A stretch of DNA of 64,000 nt, from positions 1 through 64,000 of the forward strand of contig NZ_CAJSLV010000081.1 in assembly GCF_907177275.1 (NCBI RefSeq). Direction: 5' to 3'. The DNA is from Actinacidiphila cocklensis. GTDB lineage: Bacteria; Actinomycetota; Actinomycetes; Streptomycetales; Streptomycetaceae. Shown here piece by piece: positions 43,026 to 52,315 of this stretch (position 1 is the first letter of the stretch; every line of letters starts with the position of its first letter). The position numbers and the translations under genes are program-made. The notes below the pieces were generated by a model. That model searched no databases. It was not told the origin of the DNA and was given only the letters and a program-made list of their open reading frames with translations.

Positions 43026-43901
43026 GCCATGGATCCCCATCTGCTGCGTACGTTCACCGCGGTCGCCCGGCTGGGGTCCTTCTCCGCCGCGGCCCAGGAG
43101 CTGGGCTACACCCAGTCGGCGGTCTCGCAGCAGGTCGCCGCGCTGGAGGCGGACCTCGGGGTGGCGCTGCTCGGCCGCCGCCCGGTCGCCCCCACCGAAG
43201 CGGGCGCCCGGCTGATGGAGCACGCGGGTCTCCTGCTCACCCGGCTCGCGGCGGCCCGCGCCGACGTCCTGCGGGTGGCGCGTACGCCGGTGGTACGTCT
43301 GGTGGTGGGTACGAGCGGCTGCGCGTTCGGGCCGCGGGCCGGGCGGGCGCTCGCGCGGCTTCGGGGCGCGATGCCGCGGGCGGAGGTGGCGGTGCGGGGG
43401 CTGGAGCGGGCCGCCGCCGTTCCCGCGGTGGTCGCCGGCGAGGTCGACGCCGCCCTGGTGGACGGGGCGGTGGCGCCGACCGACCCGCTGCGGCTGCCGC
43501 AGGCCGAGGGGCTGACGGTGGCCGGGGCGGGCGAGGAGCCGCTGGCGGTCCTGCTGCCGCCCAGGCACCCGCTCGCCGGCCGGGACGGGCTGCGCCTGGC
43601 CGACCTCACCGACGCGCTGTGGCTCGACGCGCCGGGCGCCGCGGTGCCGCTCGCCGACCTGCGGGCGGCGCTGCCGGGGGCGTATCCGGTGGGGGTGCCC
43701 TACACGGGCGGCGACGCGCGGGTGCTCCACGAACTGGTGCGGGCCGGGCACGGCCTCGCCGTCCTGCCGCGCTCCGCAGCGGGTCCCGCGGCCGTACCGC
43801 TGGCCGCACCGCACCTCGTCCACCGCGTGGAACTGGTCCACGGCGCCGTCGCGGGCGCCGCCGTCACGCTGCTGGCCGGGGCTTTTGCGGATGCGCCCTA
43901 A
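43023..43901 (+). CDS. LysR family transcriptional regulator
   Basis: 292 residues. HTH: MDPHLLRTFTAVARLGSFSA, then AAQELGYTQSAVSQQVAALE, then ADLGVALLGRRPVAPTEAGA. The effector domain is a type 2 periplasmic-binding fold (VVAGEVDAALVDG, PLAVLLPPRHPLAGRDGLRL, LHELVRAGHGLAVLPRSAAG). ATG 43023 and ATG 43029 are both possible; no ribosome site is visible. Divergent to the amidotransferase-like gene, which is its likely target. The stop overlaps the opposing ureD stop by four bases. Confidence 0.88.
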   Translation: MAMDPHLLRTFTAVARLGSFSAAAQELGYTQSAVSQQVAALEADLGVALLGRRPVAPTEAGARLMEHAGLLLTRLAAARADVLRVARTPVVRLVVGTSGCAFGPRAGRALARLRGAMPRAEVAVRGLERAAAVPAVVAGEVDAALVDGAVAPTDPLRLPQAEGLTVAGAGEEPLAVLLPPRHPLAGRDGLRLADLTDALWLDAPGAAVPLADLRAALPGAYPVGVPYTGGDARVLHELVRAGHGLAVLPRSAAGPAAVPLAAPHLVHRVELVHGAVAGAAVTLLAGAFADAP

Positions 43902-44628
43902 CGAGCCAGGGCGGCTGCCGTCGAGGTGAAGGCGGGGCGCGGGGCGGTGGAGGTCAGCAGGAGCGCGGGGCCGGCGGCGAGCGGGGTGAGGGAGCTGAGC
44001 GGCGGCAGGTCGAGGTCGGCGGGAAGGTCGGGCGGCGGGACGAGCAGGAGCTGGCCGAGGGTGCGGTGCCCGCCGAGGACGGCGGGGCCGTCCCAGCCCG
44101 GCGCGGCACCGGGGCCGAAGGCCAGCGCCTGGTCGAGCAGCGTACGCCCGTCGTGGTCGACGGTGAGCCGGGTCGTGAGGTGCCCGGGGGCCTCGCCGTG
44201 CCGCCCGAGCACCAGCTCCTCGCGCAGCACCAGCCTCGCCCCCGCGGCCAGCCGCACCCGGGTGGTCATCCGCAGGTCGCTGCCCCCGGCGGCGATCACC
44301 GGCTCCGGCAGCCAGCGCAGCTCCGCGCCCTCACCGACCGTCAGCCGCACGTCGTAGAAGGCCGGCCGGCCCTCGTGGTCGGGCAGCGAGACGGTCGCGG
44401 CGGCCGAGTCGACGGTCAGCCGCGCCCCGGCGGCGACGTCCACGTCGATACGCAGCCGGTCGCCGCCGAGCGGCGCGCTCATCGCGCCGACCACGGTGAC
44501 CCGGGCCTCACCGCCGCGGGACGCGCGGGTCCTGCGCAGGGCGAGGGCGCCCGCGCCGGCGAGCACCGGCAGCGCCGTACCGCCGGACCGGTCGCGTACC
44601 GCGCCGATCCGGGCCGTGGAGGTGACCG

Positions 44629-44632
<4 letters not shown>
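43898..44632 (-). CDS. ureD: Urease accessory protein UreD
   Basis: 244 residues of the UreD/UreH beta-helical scaffold: [60 protein letters not shown], and [20 protein letters not shown]. It forms the UreD-UreF-UreG complex that delivers nickel and CO2 to apo-urease. ATG 44632 overlaps the ureG stop by four bases. It is the last gene of the urease operon. Confidence 0.88.
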
Positions 44633-45312
<680 letters not shown>

Positions 45313-45327
45313 GTCGGGCTCCGTCGG

Positions 45328-46047
45328 TCATGAGGCGAACAGCCGTACCGGCCAGGCCGCGTGGTGCTCCGCGCCGATGTCGAGCAGGGGCGCGGAGGCG
45401 GCGGGCAGGGCGGTGGGGCCGTGGGTGAGGGCGCGGCCGGCGGCTTCGGCGGCGGCGCGGGCGGTGGTGTCGATCTGCGGGGCGAGCCGGGCCAGGACGG
45501 CGGCGGCGTGGAAGGGGTCCAGGCTGAGCAGCCGGACCGCGGCGGTGGCCGGTCCCGCGGCGGATTCGTACGCGGCCGCGTGGGCGGCGTCCAGCGGGCG
45601 CAGGCCCGCGGCCCGCGCGGTCACGCCGAGGACGACGGGCTGGTGGGCGCCGCGCGGCCGGGCCGCGGCGAGCGCGTCCAGGTCGGCGCCGGGCCAGGTG
45701 GCGCGGGCGGCCCGCATCAGCTGGCGGCCGAGTCGCCGGGAGACGGTGCGCAGCGCGAGCGAGGGCGTACGGGCGTCCGCGGCGTCGTCGAGCACGAGCG
45801 GGTCGAGTCCAGCGGTCGTCGCCGCGGCCAGTGCGGCGGCGACCAGTCCTGTGGTGTGCAGCCGGCCGCGGCAGAAGTCCGCGAGGCCGGCCGCGTCGCG
45901 GATCCGCCCGTCGGCGACCGCCGCCTCCGCGCCGCCGGAGTGCGCGTGGCCGCCTGCTGGGAAGCGCCCGTCGGACAGCAGCAGCAGCGCGGAGAGCGCA
46001 CCGGCGCCGGACCCTGCGGCTTGGGCGGCTTCGGCGGTGGTCGTCAT
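45328..46047 (-). CDS. ureF: Urease accessory protein UreF
   Basis: 239 residues, all helical. LSALLLLSDGRFPAGGHAHS, then GGAEAAVADGRI, is the UreF opening, followed by GRLHTTGLVAAALAA and LRTVSRRLGRQLMRAARATW; YESAAGPATAAVRLLSLDPF is the conserved late helix. It bridges UreG to UreD. ATG 46047 is 12 bases downstream of the ureC stop. Confidence 0.9.
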   Translation of the reverse strand: MTTTAEAAQAAGSGAGALSALLLLSDGRFPAGGHAHSGGAEAAVADGRIRDAAGLADFCRGRLHTTGLVAAALAAATTAGLDPLVLDDAADARTPSLALRTVSRRLGRQLMRAARATWPGADLDALAAARPRGAHQPVVLGVTARAAGLRPLDAAHAAAYESAAGPATAAVRLLSLDPFHAAAVLARLAPQIDTTARAAAEAAGRALTHGPTALPAASAPLLDIGAEHHAAWPVRLFAS

Positions 46048-46058
46048 CGTCTCCGGCC

Positions 46059-47780
46059 TCAGAAGAGGAAGTACCGCTGGGCCATGGGAAGTTCGGCGGC
46101 GGGCGCGGGCTCCACGACCTCGCCGTCGATCCGTACCGTGAAGGTGTCGGGGTCGACCCTGACCTCCGGCAGTGCCGAGTTCTCCCGCATGTCGGCCTTG
46201 GTGACCGCCCGGGTGTCGCCCGCGGCCGTGAAGCGCTTGCCCAGGCCCAGGCGTTCCGCCAGGCCGTCGTCGAGTGCCGCCTGGCTGGTGAAGTTGACCG
46301 AGTTCCCGGCTGGGGCGGCGCCGACGCCGCCGAACATCGGCCGGGGCAGCACGGGTTGCGGGGTCGGGATGGACGCGTTCGCGTCGCCCATCTGCGCGTA
46401 GGCGATCTGGCCGCCCTTGAGGACCAGTTGCGGCTTGACGCCGAAGAAGGCCGGGTCCCACAGCACGAGGTCGGCGAGCTTGCCCGGCTCGACCGAGCCG
46501 ATCTCGTGGTCGAGGCCCTGGGCGACCGCCGGGTTGATGGTGTATTTGGCCACGTACCGCCGCGCCCGGTGGTTGTCGGCGGCGCCGTCGCCGGGCAGCG
46601 CTCCGCGGCGGCGCTTCATGACGTGCGCGGTCTGCCAGGTGCGCAGCGCGATCTCGCCGATCCTGCCCATGGCCTGCGAGTCGGAGCTGATGATGCTGAT
46701 CGCGCCGAGGTCGTGCAGGACGTCCTCGGCCGCGATGGTGGACGGGCGGATCCGGGACTCGGCGAAGGCGAGGTCCTCCGGCACCGCGGGGTTGAGGTGG
46801 TGGCAGACCATCAGCATGTCGAGGTGCTCCTCGACGGTGTTGACGGTGTGCGGCCGGGTCGGGTTGGTGGACGACGGCAGCACGTTGGAGTGCGAGACGA
46901 CGCTGATGATGTCGGGGGCGTGGCCGCCGCCGGCGCCCTCGGTGTGGTAGGCGTGGATGCCGCGCCCCGCGATGGCGGCGAGGGTGTCCTCGACGAAGCC
47001 GGCTTCGTTCAACGTGTCGGTGTGCAGCGCGAGTTGCGCCCCGGTCCGCTCGCAGACCGCGAGGCAGGCGTCGATCGCGGCCGGGGTCGCGCCCCAGTCC
47101 TCGTGGATCTTGAAGCCGACGGCTCCGGCCCGCAGTTGGGCGTGCAGAGCTTCCGGGTTGACGGTGTTGCCCTTGCCGAGCAGCCCGACGTTGACCGGAT
47201 ACGCCTCCAGGGCCGCGAACATCCGCGCCAGGTGCCAGCTGCCCGGGGTGATAGTGGTGGCCTTTGTGCCCTCCGCGGGTCCCGTGCCGCCGCCGAGCAC
47301 CGTGGTCACGCCGGAGGCGAGGGCCTCGTCCATCAGGGTCGGCGAGATGAAGTGGACGTGGGCGTCGACGGTGCCCGCGGTGAGGATCCTGCCGTTGCCC
47401 GCGATGATCTCGGTCTCCGGGCCGATGACCAGGTCCGGGTGGACGCCGTCCATGGTCTCCGGGTTGCCGGCCTTGCCCAGCGCGGTGATGCGGCCGTCCC
47501 GCAGGCCGACGTCGGCCTTGACGACGCCCCAGTGGTCCAGGACGACCGCCCCGGTGATCACCGTGTCGGGCGCCCCCTCGGCGCGGGTGGCGCGGCCCTG
47601 GCCCATGGACTCGCGGATGACCTTGCCGCCGCCGAAGACGGCTTCGTCGCCGGCATTTCCAGGACCGCCCGCGAGGTCGCGCTCGACCTCGACGAGCAGG
47701 TCGGTGTCGGCGAGCCGGATACGGTCGCCGGTGGTGGGGCCGTAGAGGTCGGCGTAGACGGGGCGGGGCAGTTCAGCCAT
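46059..47780 (-). CDS. ureC: Urease alpha subunit UreC
   Basis: 573 residues, normal length. Active-site features are all present: HVHFISP (Ni ligands), the carbamylated lysine Lys224 in [16 protein letters not shown], the His ligands in [16 protein letters not shown] and [14 protein letters not shown], the flap MVCHHLNP with catalytic Cys and His, and [12 protein letters not shown]. It binds two Ni2+ and hydrolyses urea to ammonia and carbamate in the cytoplasm. It overlaps ureB by eight bases. Confidence 0.97.
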   Translation of the reverse strand: MAELPRPVYADLYGPTTGDRIRLADTDLLVEVERDLAGGPGNAGDEAVFGGGKVIRESMGQGRATRAEGAPDTVITGAVVLDHWGVVKADVGLRDGRITALGKAGNPETMDGVHPDLVIGPETEIIAGNGRILTAGTVDAHVHFISPTLMDEALASGVTTVLGGGTGPAEGTKATTITPGSWHLARMFAALEAYPVNVGLLGKGNTVNPEALHAQLRAGAVGFKIHEDWGATPAAIDACLAVCERTGAQLALHTDTLNEAGFVEDTLAAIAGRGIHAYHTEGAGGGHAPDIISVVSHSNVLPSSTNPTRPHTVNTVEEHLDMLMVCHHLNPAVPEDLAFAESRIRPSTIAAEDVLHDLGAISIISSDSQAMGRIGEIALRTWQTAHVMKRRRGALPGDGAADNHRARRYVAKYTINPAVAQGLDHEIGSVEPGKLADLVLWDPAFFGVKPQLVLKGGQIAYAQMGDANASIPTPQPVLPRPMFGGVGAAPAGNSVNFTSQAALDDGLAERLGLGKRFTAAGDTRAVTKADMRENSALPEVRVDPDTFTVRIDGEVVEPAPAAELPMAQRYFLF

Positions 47781-48084
47781 CGAGCGCTCCCCCGGTCTCG
47801 CCGCGCAGGCCCGCGACCACCCGGGCGCCGGCGATCGGCACCAGTTCGACCTCGGCGGGGATGCCCGGCTCGAAGCGTACGGCGGTGCCCGCCGCGATGT
47901 TCAGCCGCAGGCCGCGGGCGGCGGCGCGGTCGAAGCTCAGGCCGGGGTTGGCCTCGGCGAAGTGGTAGTGGGAGCCGACCTGGACCGGGCGGTCGGCGGT
48001 GTTGACCACCGCGAGCCGGGTCACCGGGCGGCCGGTGTTGAGTACGACCGGCGCGTCGGCGTGGACAATTTCTCCGGGAATCAC
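47773..48084 (-). CDS. ureB: Urease beta subunit UreB
   Basis: 103 residues with the UreB core [40 protein letters not shown] and [15 protein letters not shown], then [13 protein letters not shown] structural subunit that packs against UreC. It lies nine bases after ureA and overlaps ureC. Confidence 0.95.
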   Translation of the reverse strand: MIPGEIVHADAPVVLNTGRPVTRLAVVNTADRPVQVGSHYHFAEANPGLSFDRAAARGLRLNIAAGTAVRFEPGIPAEVELVPIAGARVVAGLRGETGGALDG

Positions 48085-48093
48085 GACGCCCCC

Positions 48094-48396
48094 TCAGACG
48101 ATCGGCTCGTGCACGGTGACGAGCTTGGTGCCGTCGGGGAAGGTCGCCTCGACCTGGACGTCGTGGACCATCTCCGGGATGCCGTCCATGACGTCGTCGC
48201 GGGTCAGGACGCTGCGGCCGGACTCCATGAGTTCGGCGACGCTGCGTCCGTCGCGGGCGCCCTCCAGGATGTGCGCGGTGATCAGCGCGACGGCCTCGGG
48301 GTGGTTGAGCCGCAGGCCGCGGGCGCGCCGCCGGTCGGCCACGTCCGCCGCGACATGGATGAGCAGGCGTTCCTGCTCGTGGGGGGTCAACCGCAC
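48094..48396 (-). CDS. ureA: Urease gamma subunit UreA
   Basis: 100 residues: [20 protein letters not shown], then [60 protein letters not shown], then [17 protein letters not shown]. First gene of ureABCFGD. No ureE is present. The 71 bases upstream to the antitoxin gene contain GTTAACGG and GTTACGGT words but no operator that I can name. Confidence 0.95.
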   Translation of the reverse strand: MRLTPHEQERLLIHVAADVADRRRARGLRLNHPEAVALITAHILEGARDGRSVAELMESGRSVLTRDDVMDGIPEMVHDVQVEATFPDGTKLVTVHEPIV

Positions 48397-48467
48397 AGCC
48401 GCACCTCACAGTCTCTGGCCAGGCCCGTGAGATTAGTTCGGCGGAGTTTCGCCCGCGTTAACGGCTG

Positions 48468-48770
48468 TTACGGTCGCCGGTCGCCCGTGTCGGGTCCGCG
48501 GTGCTCGGCGGCGATGCCGAACCTGCGGCGTTCGCCCGTGGCGGACGCCCGGGAGCCGACGGTGGACACCGTACTGATCACCTGCTCCTCCGGCTGCTCG
48601 TCGAGCTGGCGCAGTCGTTGCAGGTCAGCGGCGGAGACGAGGGCGACGAGCGGCTTGCCGTGCCGGGTCAGCACCACCTGTTCACCGCCGTAGACCACGC
48701 GGTTGATGAGGTCGGCAAGCTCTGCCCGCGCTTGTGTCACCGGGACGTCATGGGTCATGCTCCCCATCAT
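48468..48770 (-). CDS. Phd/YefM family antitoxin, no adjacent toxin
   Basis: 100 residues. The Phd/YefM fold is clear: VPVTQARAELADLINRVVYG, then GEQVVLTRHGKPLVALVSAA, then DLQRLRQLDEQPEE. The C-terminal 45 residues (rich in Arg, Ser, Glu) are the usual disordered toxin-neutralising tail. Starts at 48770, 48767 or 48758 are possible. No RelE/YoeB or Doc-type toxin lies next to it: ureA follows and a clpP gene is divergent. A 17-base palindrome stands seven bases upstream and is the likely autoregulatory operator. Confidence 0.85.
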   Translation of the reverse strand: MMGSMTHDVPVTQARAELADLINRVVYGGEQVVLTRHGKPLVALVSAADLQRLRQLDEQPEEQVISTVSTVGSRASATGERRRFGIAAEHRGPDTGDRRP

Positions 48771-48776
48771 AACGAG

Positions 48777-48793
48777 ATGTACGTCCTGTACAT
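48777..48793. promoter_or_regulatory. Palindromic operator shared by the antitoxin and clpP genes
   Basis: ATGTAC (48777-48782), GTCCT, GTACAT (48788-48793) is a perfect 6-5-6 inverted repeat. It lies seven bases upstream of the antitoxin start and 25 bases upstream of the clpP start. Phd/YefM proteins bind short palindromes of this kind, so both divergent genes may be under antitoxin control. Confidence 0.65.
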
Positions 48794-48817
48794 TTTGAAC
48801 GCATGGAGGTGCTTGCC

Positions 48818-49453
48818 ATGTTCCGACCCACCGCCCGCTACGTGCTGCCGGAGTTCACCGAGCGCAGCAGCAACGGCATCCGCACCATGGACCCGTACTC
48901 CAAGCTGCTCCAGGAGCGGATCGTCTTCCTGGGCACCCCGATCGACGACACCTCGGCCAACGACGTGATGGCCCAGCTCATCCACTTGGAGAGCGCTTCC
49001 CCGGAACAGGACATCCACCTGTACGTCAACTCCCCCGGCGGCTCCTTCTCCGCCATGACCGCGATCTACGACACGATGCAGTTCGTCACCTGCGACGTCG
49101 CGACCGTGTGCATCGGGCAGGCGGCGTCGGCCGCCGCGGTGCTGCTGGCGGCGGGCACGCCGGGCAAGCGCATGATCACCCCGGGCGCGCGCGTCCTGAT
49201 CCACCAGCCGTCACTGGGCGACGTGGTGCAGGGCGACGTGTCGGACCTGGAGATCCAGGCCAACGAACTGCTGCGCACCCGCGAGATGTTGGAGACGCTG
49301 CTGGCCCGCCACACCGGGCAGGAGATCGACCGCGTCCGTACCGACATCGAGCGCGACAAGGTCTTCGACGCCGAATCCGCGGTCGCCTACGGGCTGGTGG
49401 ACCGGCTGACCACCAGCCGCAAGACCAACGGCCCCGCCTACGGACTGCGGTGA
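48818..49453 (+). CDS. ATP-dependent Clp protease proteolytic subunit (ClpP paralogue)
   Basis: 211 residues. The ClpP fold is complete: [40 protein letters not shown], the nucleophile Ser104 in [20 protein letters not shown], the histidine His129 in [20 protein letters not shown], and the aspartate in [20 protein letters not shown]. Streptomycetes have several clpP copies; this is a lone one, without a clpX or a second clpP beside it. ATG 48818 is preferred to ATG 48803 because GGAGGT stands six bases upstream. It is divergent from an orphan antitoxin gene. Confidence 0.93.
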   Translation: MFRPTARYVLPEFTERSSNGIRTMDPYSKLLQERIVFLGTPIDDTSANDVMAQLIHLESASPEQDIHLYVNSPGGSFSAMTAIYDTMQFVTCDVATVCIGQAASAAAVLLAAGTPGKRMITPGARVLIHQPSLGDVVQGDVSDLEIQANELLRTREMLETLLARHTGQEIDRVRTDIERDKVFDAESAVAYGLVDRLTTSRKTNGPAYGLR

Positions 49454-49459
49454 GGCACC

Positions 49460-49774
49460 GTGGTGCCGGAACTGCCGCCGCTGCCGGCGCTGACCCGCTC
49501 GGAGGGCGAGCTGATCGACTGCTACCTGGAGGTCGTTGACCTGCTCGGCCGGATCAACCCGTCGCGCACCACCGACACGTACGGGGCACTGCGGGCCGCC
49601 CAGGCGCTGGTGGGCAGGGCGGTCGCGCTGCGCGAGGCGCTGACGGTGATGCATCTGCGCGGCGAGACGGATCTGCACCACGCCACCCTGGGGCGGGCGC
49701 TGCGGGTGCTCGACGGCGAACGCCGGTCGTCGCTCGCCGCCGTGCCGCCGGAGGCGGGTGGGGCCGCGGACTGA
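49460..49774 (+). CDS. Small helical hypothetical protein downstream of clpP
   Basis: 104 residues. GTG 49460 begins six bases after the clpP stop, so the two are probably co-translated. The predicted structure is helical (LTRSEGELIDCYLEVVDLLG, ALRAAQALVGRAVALREALT, HHATLGRALRVLDGERRSSL). No motif is recognised. The tight linkage suggests it could be an adaptor or partner of this ClpP, which is speculation. Confidence 0.6.
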   Translation: MVPELPPLPALTRSEGELIDCYLEVVDLLGRINPSRTTDTYGALRAAQALVGRAVALREALTVMHLRGETDLHHATLGRALRVLDGERRSSLAAVPPEAGGAAD

Positions 49775-50014
49775 GCGAACCGGGCGGGTGCGGCGGCAAG
49801 GCCGGGACGGCGGCCGCGATCGTCACCGTGCGGCGCGGCCGCCCCCGATTCGGCCGAACATCGGCTCAGCCCATTGGCGGATCGGCAACCCGGCGCGGGA
49901 GGGCGGCGCGGTTGCGCGCCCGTTTGCCGACAGCCGACAAGCCCGCAGGTCACACGGGCCGCCGAACGGAAGGACCACCCGGACGGCGGAGCGCCGCCAC
50001 CCGGAAGGACGCAC

Positions 50015-50030
50015 TGTGATGAAGGTCACA
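50015..50030. promoter_or_regulatory. Crp-type binding site
   Basis: TGTGA-TGAAGG-TCACA (50015-50030) matches the classical Crp consensus perfectly in both half-sites. It lies about 90 bases upstream of the c-di-AMP riboswitch that serves the NlpC/P60 gene. Streptomyces Crp binds GTGA-n6-TCAC sites. The rest of the gap 49775-50117 shows no gene. Confidence 0.7.
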
Positions 50031-50117
50031 ACGGGCGTTTCCCGCCCGGTGCCGGCGCGCGGCGTGCGTCACGATCCGTGGTGACGACAAGCCCCCGCCG
50101 CCGTGGCGGGGCGGTCC

Positions 50118-50308
50118 GCACGGACGCCGAATCCCGCCGGCGTGCGGATGCCAGGTCGACACGAGCGCAACGGCGGGAGCGGAGGACCCAGGCACGACGA
50201 GGCGGCCGCCCTGAGCACGAAGGGCCGCCTCTTGGGGTGAAGCCGCTGCATGCGGCCGGGCATCTTCGCCTGCTCGAACCCGACAGGTCATCCTTCGCAG
50301 GCTGACGA
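50118..50308 (+). promoter_or_regulatory. c-di-AMP (ydaO/yuaA) riboswitch
   Basis: The leader of the NlpC/P60 gene holds the conserved words of this class in order: ACGCCGAATCCCG near 50124, GGCGGGAGCGGAGGACCC near 50170-50190, TTGGGGTGAAGCCGC near 50233, CCGGGCATC, and the 3' block CGAACCCGACAGGTCATCC, then TTCGCAGGC, ending near 50303. The ligand c-di-AMP normally lowers expression of wall-hydrolase genes in actinobacteria. Confidence 0.88.
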
Positions 50309-50321
50309 CGAAGGGTTGCGC

Positions 50322-50801
50322 ATGACCGCGCCTATCGCACTGTCCGCACGGCTGTCCCGATTCGGGGCCGCGTCCGTGCTCACCGCCGCAGCGGTCGCCG
50401 TCCCCGCGCTGCTGCCGGGCGCCGCACAGCAGGCGGGAGCCGCCACGCTGGCCGTGAAGGCCCTCGGGGTGGCGGCCTCCAAGCAGGGCTCGCCCTACCA
50501 GTGGGGCGCCACGGGCCCCAGCCGCTTCGACTGCTCGGGCCTGACGCTGTACTCGTTCAGCCAGGCCGGCAAGAAGCTTCCGCGCACCGCTGTGGCGCAG
50601 TACGGCAGCACCAGGCACATCGCGGCGTCCGCGCGCCGGGTGGGCGACCTGGTGTTCTTCCACTCCGGTTCTTCCGGCTCGTCGGTCTACCACGTCGGGA
50701 TCTACGCGGGCGGCGGCCGGATCTGGCACGCTCCCAAGACCGGCGCGCGGGTCCGGCTGGAGCGCATCTGGACCAGCAGCGTGTGGTACGGACGGGTATA
50801 G
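50322..50801 (+). CDS. Secreted NlpC/P60 peptidoglycan hydrolase
   Basis: 159 residues. Signal peptide with an Ala-rich core (FGAASVLTAAAVAVPALLPG, cleavage near AGAA). The catalytic domain follows directly: ASKQGSPYQWGATGPSRFDC, SGLTLYSF with Cys71, VYHVGIYAG with His124, and IWHAPKTG with His136 as the third residue. These endopeptidases cut the stem peptide in peptidoglycan. It has no extra wall-binding domain. GAAGGG precedes ATG 50322. Expression is probably set by Crp-cAMP and the c-di-AMP riboswitch upstream. Confidence 0.92.
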   Translation: MTAPIALSARLSRFGAASVLTAAAVAVPALLPGAAQQAGAATLAVKALGVAASKQGSPYQWGATGPSRFDCSGLTLYSFSQAGKKLPRTAVAQYGSTRHIAASARRVGDLVFFHSGSSGSSVYHVGIYAGGGRIWHAPKTGARVRLERIWTSSVWYGRV

Positions 50802-50847
50802 CCGCCGCCGGCGCACCGGACGTGCGGCCCGTACGAGCGATGACCTT

Positions 50848-50893
50848 GGAGAGCGCTCTCCCGGAAGGGTGGGGAAAACCCGCCCGGGAGAGC
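50848..50893. terminator. Terminator region between the NlpC/P60 and DUF1996 genes
   Basis: GCTCTCCCGG (50855-50864) pairs with CCGGGAGAGC (50884-50893). The left arm is also part of a palindrome, GGAGAGCGCTCTCC (50848-50861), so two alternative foldings exist. The location between convergent genes fits termination in both directions. The same GAGAGCGCTCTC core reappears upstream of the DUF1996 gene. Confidence 0.6.
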
Positions 50894-50906
50894 ATGTCCG
50901 GACGGG

Positions 50907-52031
50907 TCAGTGGATGAGCTGGTAGTTGCTGTCGAGGACGGCACCCTTGCCCGGCTGGGACTCGTCGTAGCCGTGGCCGTCGCACTGCAGGCCGCCGTTG
51001 ATGCAGTGGGCGACCATCGCGGACTGGGTCGCGGTGTCCCAGTCGGCGAAGAAGTCGTAGTGGAAGGAGTAGCCCGCGCCGCTGGCCAGGTGCACCTGCG
51101 ACATGTCGCCGTTGACCGGCCAGGCCATCTTGAACTCGATCATCGGCAGGGCGACCGGGTGGTCGGCCGGGCAGACGTTCTGGTTGGCGCCCCACGCGAC
51201 CGGATAGGCCATGTGGCTCTTGTGGTCAGGAGTGTCCAGGTGGATGCCGTCCCAGCAACTGGGGGCCTGCAGACGGATGTTCAGCTGCGTGTCCTGGGTG
51301 CTAGGGCAGGACGCCGGGAAGTTCCAGTTGTGGTAACTGGTGCCGCACTCCCAGCCCTCGACCGTGCCCTTGAGGTTCTTGAACTCGTCCTGGGTCTGCA
51401 TCGGGCTGCCCACCACGAACCGCAGCCCCTTGGGGAAGGGCCGCACCGAGGTGTAGTCGTTGACCGACGACTTGTAGTAGATCGTCTGCGGCCCGATCGG
51501 CAGGATCTTCTGGTCGCCCTTGAACAGCGAGGGCATCCAGTACGCCGACTTGTCCCCGGGCGCCAGACACGCGGTGCCGCCTGCCGCCTCCAGCGACGCC
51601 GTCGTGGAGTTGCCGTTCGTGCTGGTGTTGCCCATGAAGGTGTGGTCGTGGGACTTGCCCGGCTGGCCCGGGTACACGATCGGGTCGTCAGGGGCGGTGT
51701 GGTCGGGCGCGCACTTGGCCTGGAACTCGTGGAAGTACGCGTGCGGCGGGTCGTACGTCGACGGAGTCACCCCGGTCACCGGCGGGTTGGCCATGATGTA
51801 GCCGTCGCCGTCCGGGTCGTCGCCCGAGGTCTGGTTCGACACCGCCATACCCGGCATCTCCGCCATCGCGTTGCCGGCGGGCGAGCCGTGGGACGCGGCA
51901 GCCGACGAGCCGGCCGGTGACGCGGTCGGCGTGCTCGCCGCCGCGTTCGCGGTCAGCAGCGCGCCGCCGCCGACCGTGACCAGCGCGAGGGCGACGAGCA
52001 GCCCGGGGATCTTTCTCGGCCTCCGTGGCAT
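50907..52031 (-). CDS. Secreted DUF1996 domain protein
   Basis: 374 residues. Signal peptide KIPGLLVALALVTVGGGALL, then TANAAA. A Ser/Ala/Met-rich linker follows, then DUF1996 from residue about 90: HAYFHEFQAKCAPDHTAPDD, GKSHDHTFMGNTSTNGNSTT, YWMPSLFKGDQKILPIGPQT, IYYKSS, WECGTSYHNWNFPASCPSTQ, and LQAPSCWDGIHLDTPDHKSH. Eight or so Cys suggest disulfides, and conserved His/Asp residues could form a catalytic or metal site. The function of DUF1996 is unknown; it also occurs in fungi. GGAGG precedes ATG 52031. Two strong palindromes lie upstream. Confidence 0.88.
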   Translation of the reverse strand: MPRRPRKIPGLLVALALVTVGGGALLTANAAASTPTASPAGSSAAASHGSPAGNAMAEMPGMAVSNQTSGDDPDGDGYIMANPPVTGVTPSTYDPPHAYFHEFQAKCAPDHTAPDDPIVYPGQPGKSHDHTFMGNTSTNGNSTTASLEAAGGTACLAPGDKSAYWMPSLFKGDQKILPIGPQTIYYKSSVNDYTSVRPFPKGLRFVVGSPMQTQDEFKNLKGTVEGWECGTSYHNWNFPASCPSTQDTQLNIRLQAPSCWDGIHLDTPDHKSHMAYPVAWGANQNVCPADHPVALPMIEFKMAWPVNGDMSQVHLASGAGYSFHYDFFADWDTATQSAMVAHCINGGLQCDGHGYDESQPGKGAVLDSNYQLIH

Positions 52032-52060
52032 GGAAACCTCCTTGTGCGCAGGGGGGATGT

Positions 52061-52132
52061 TATGGGCATGACAGCCCATATGCCCGGAATACGCGGTTTC
52101 GGCGATCCGGGAGTCGGGAGAGCGCTCTCCCG
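52061..52132. promoter_or_regulatory. Two palindromic operators upstream of the DUF1996 gene
   Basis: Site 1: TATGGGC (52061-52067), ATGACA, GCCCATA (52074-52080), a perfect 7-6-7 repeat 30 bases before the start codon. Site 2: an 18-base uninterrupted palindrome, CGGGAGAGCGCTCTCCCG, at 52115-52132. Site 2 resembles LacI-family operators, such as CebR-type sites with a GAGCGCTC centre. The 52032-52315 gap has no gene. Confidence 0.6.
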
Positions 52133-52315
52133 GCCTCGGAATGTTCCGCCCGCACTACGGATGTGTCAACAGTTGATGAAGGGACACAAACAGCCCCACC
52201 ACGGGCTCTCGCGGCCCGAACACCCGCTCACCTGGGCGGCGTTCCATTGGTGAGGATTCTGTGAAGGCTTCCGGTTTCCGCGTGCGGCCCGGCACTCGGC
52301 CGTCCCTCCGGCGGT

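Noticed and set aside
48985-49005. GGAGAGCGCTTCCCC inside clpP, similar to the GAGAGCGCTCTC operator near the DUF1996 gene
   Set aside because: The symmetry is broken and it lies within conserved coding sequence.
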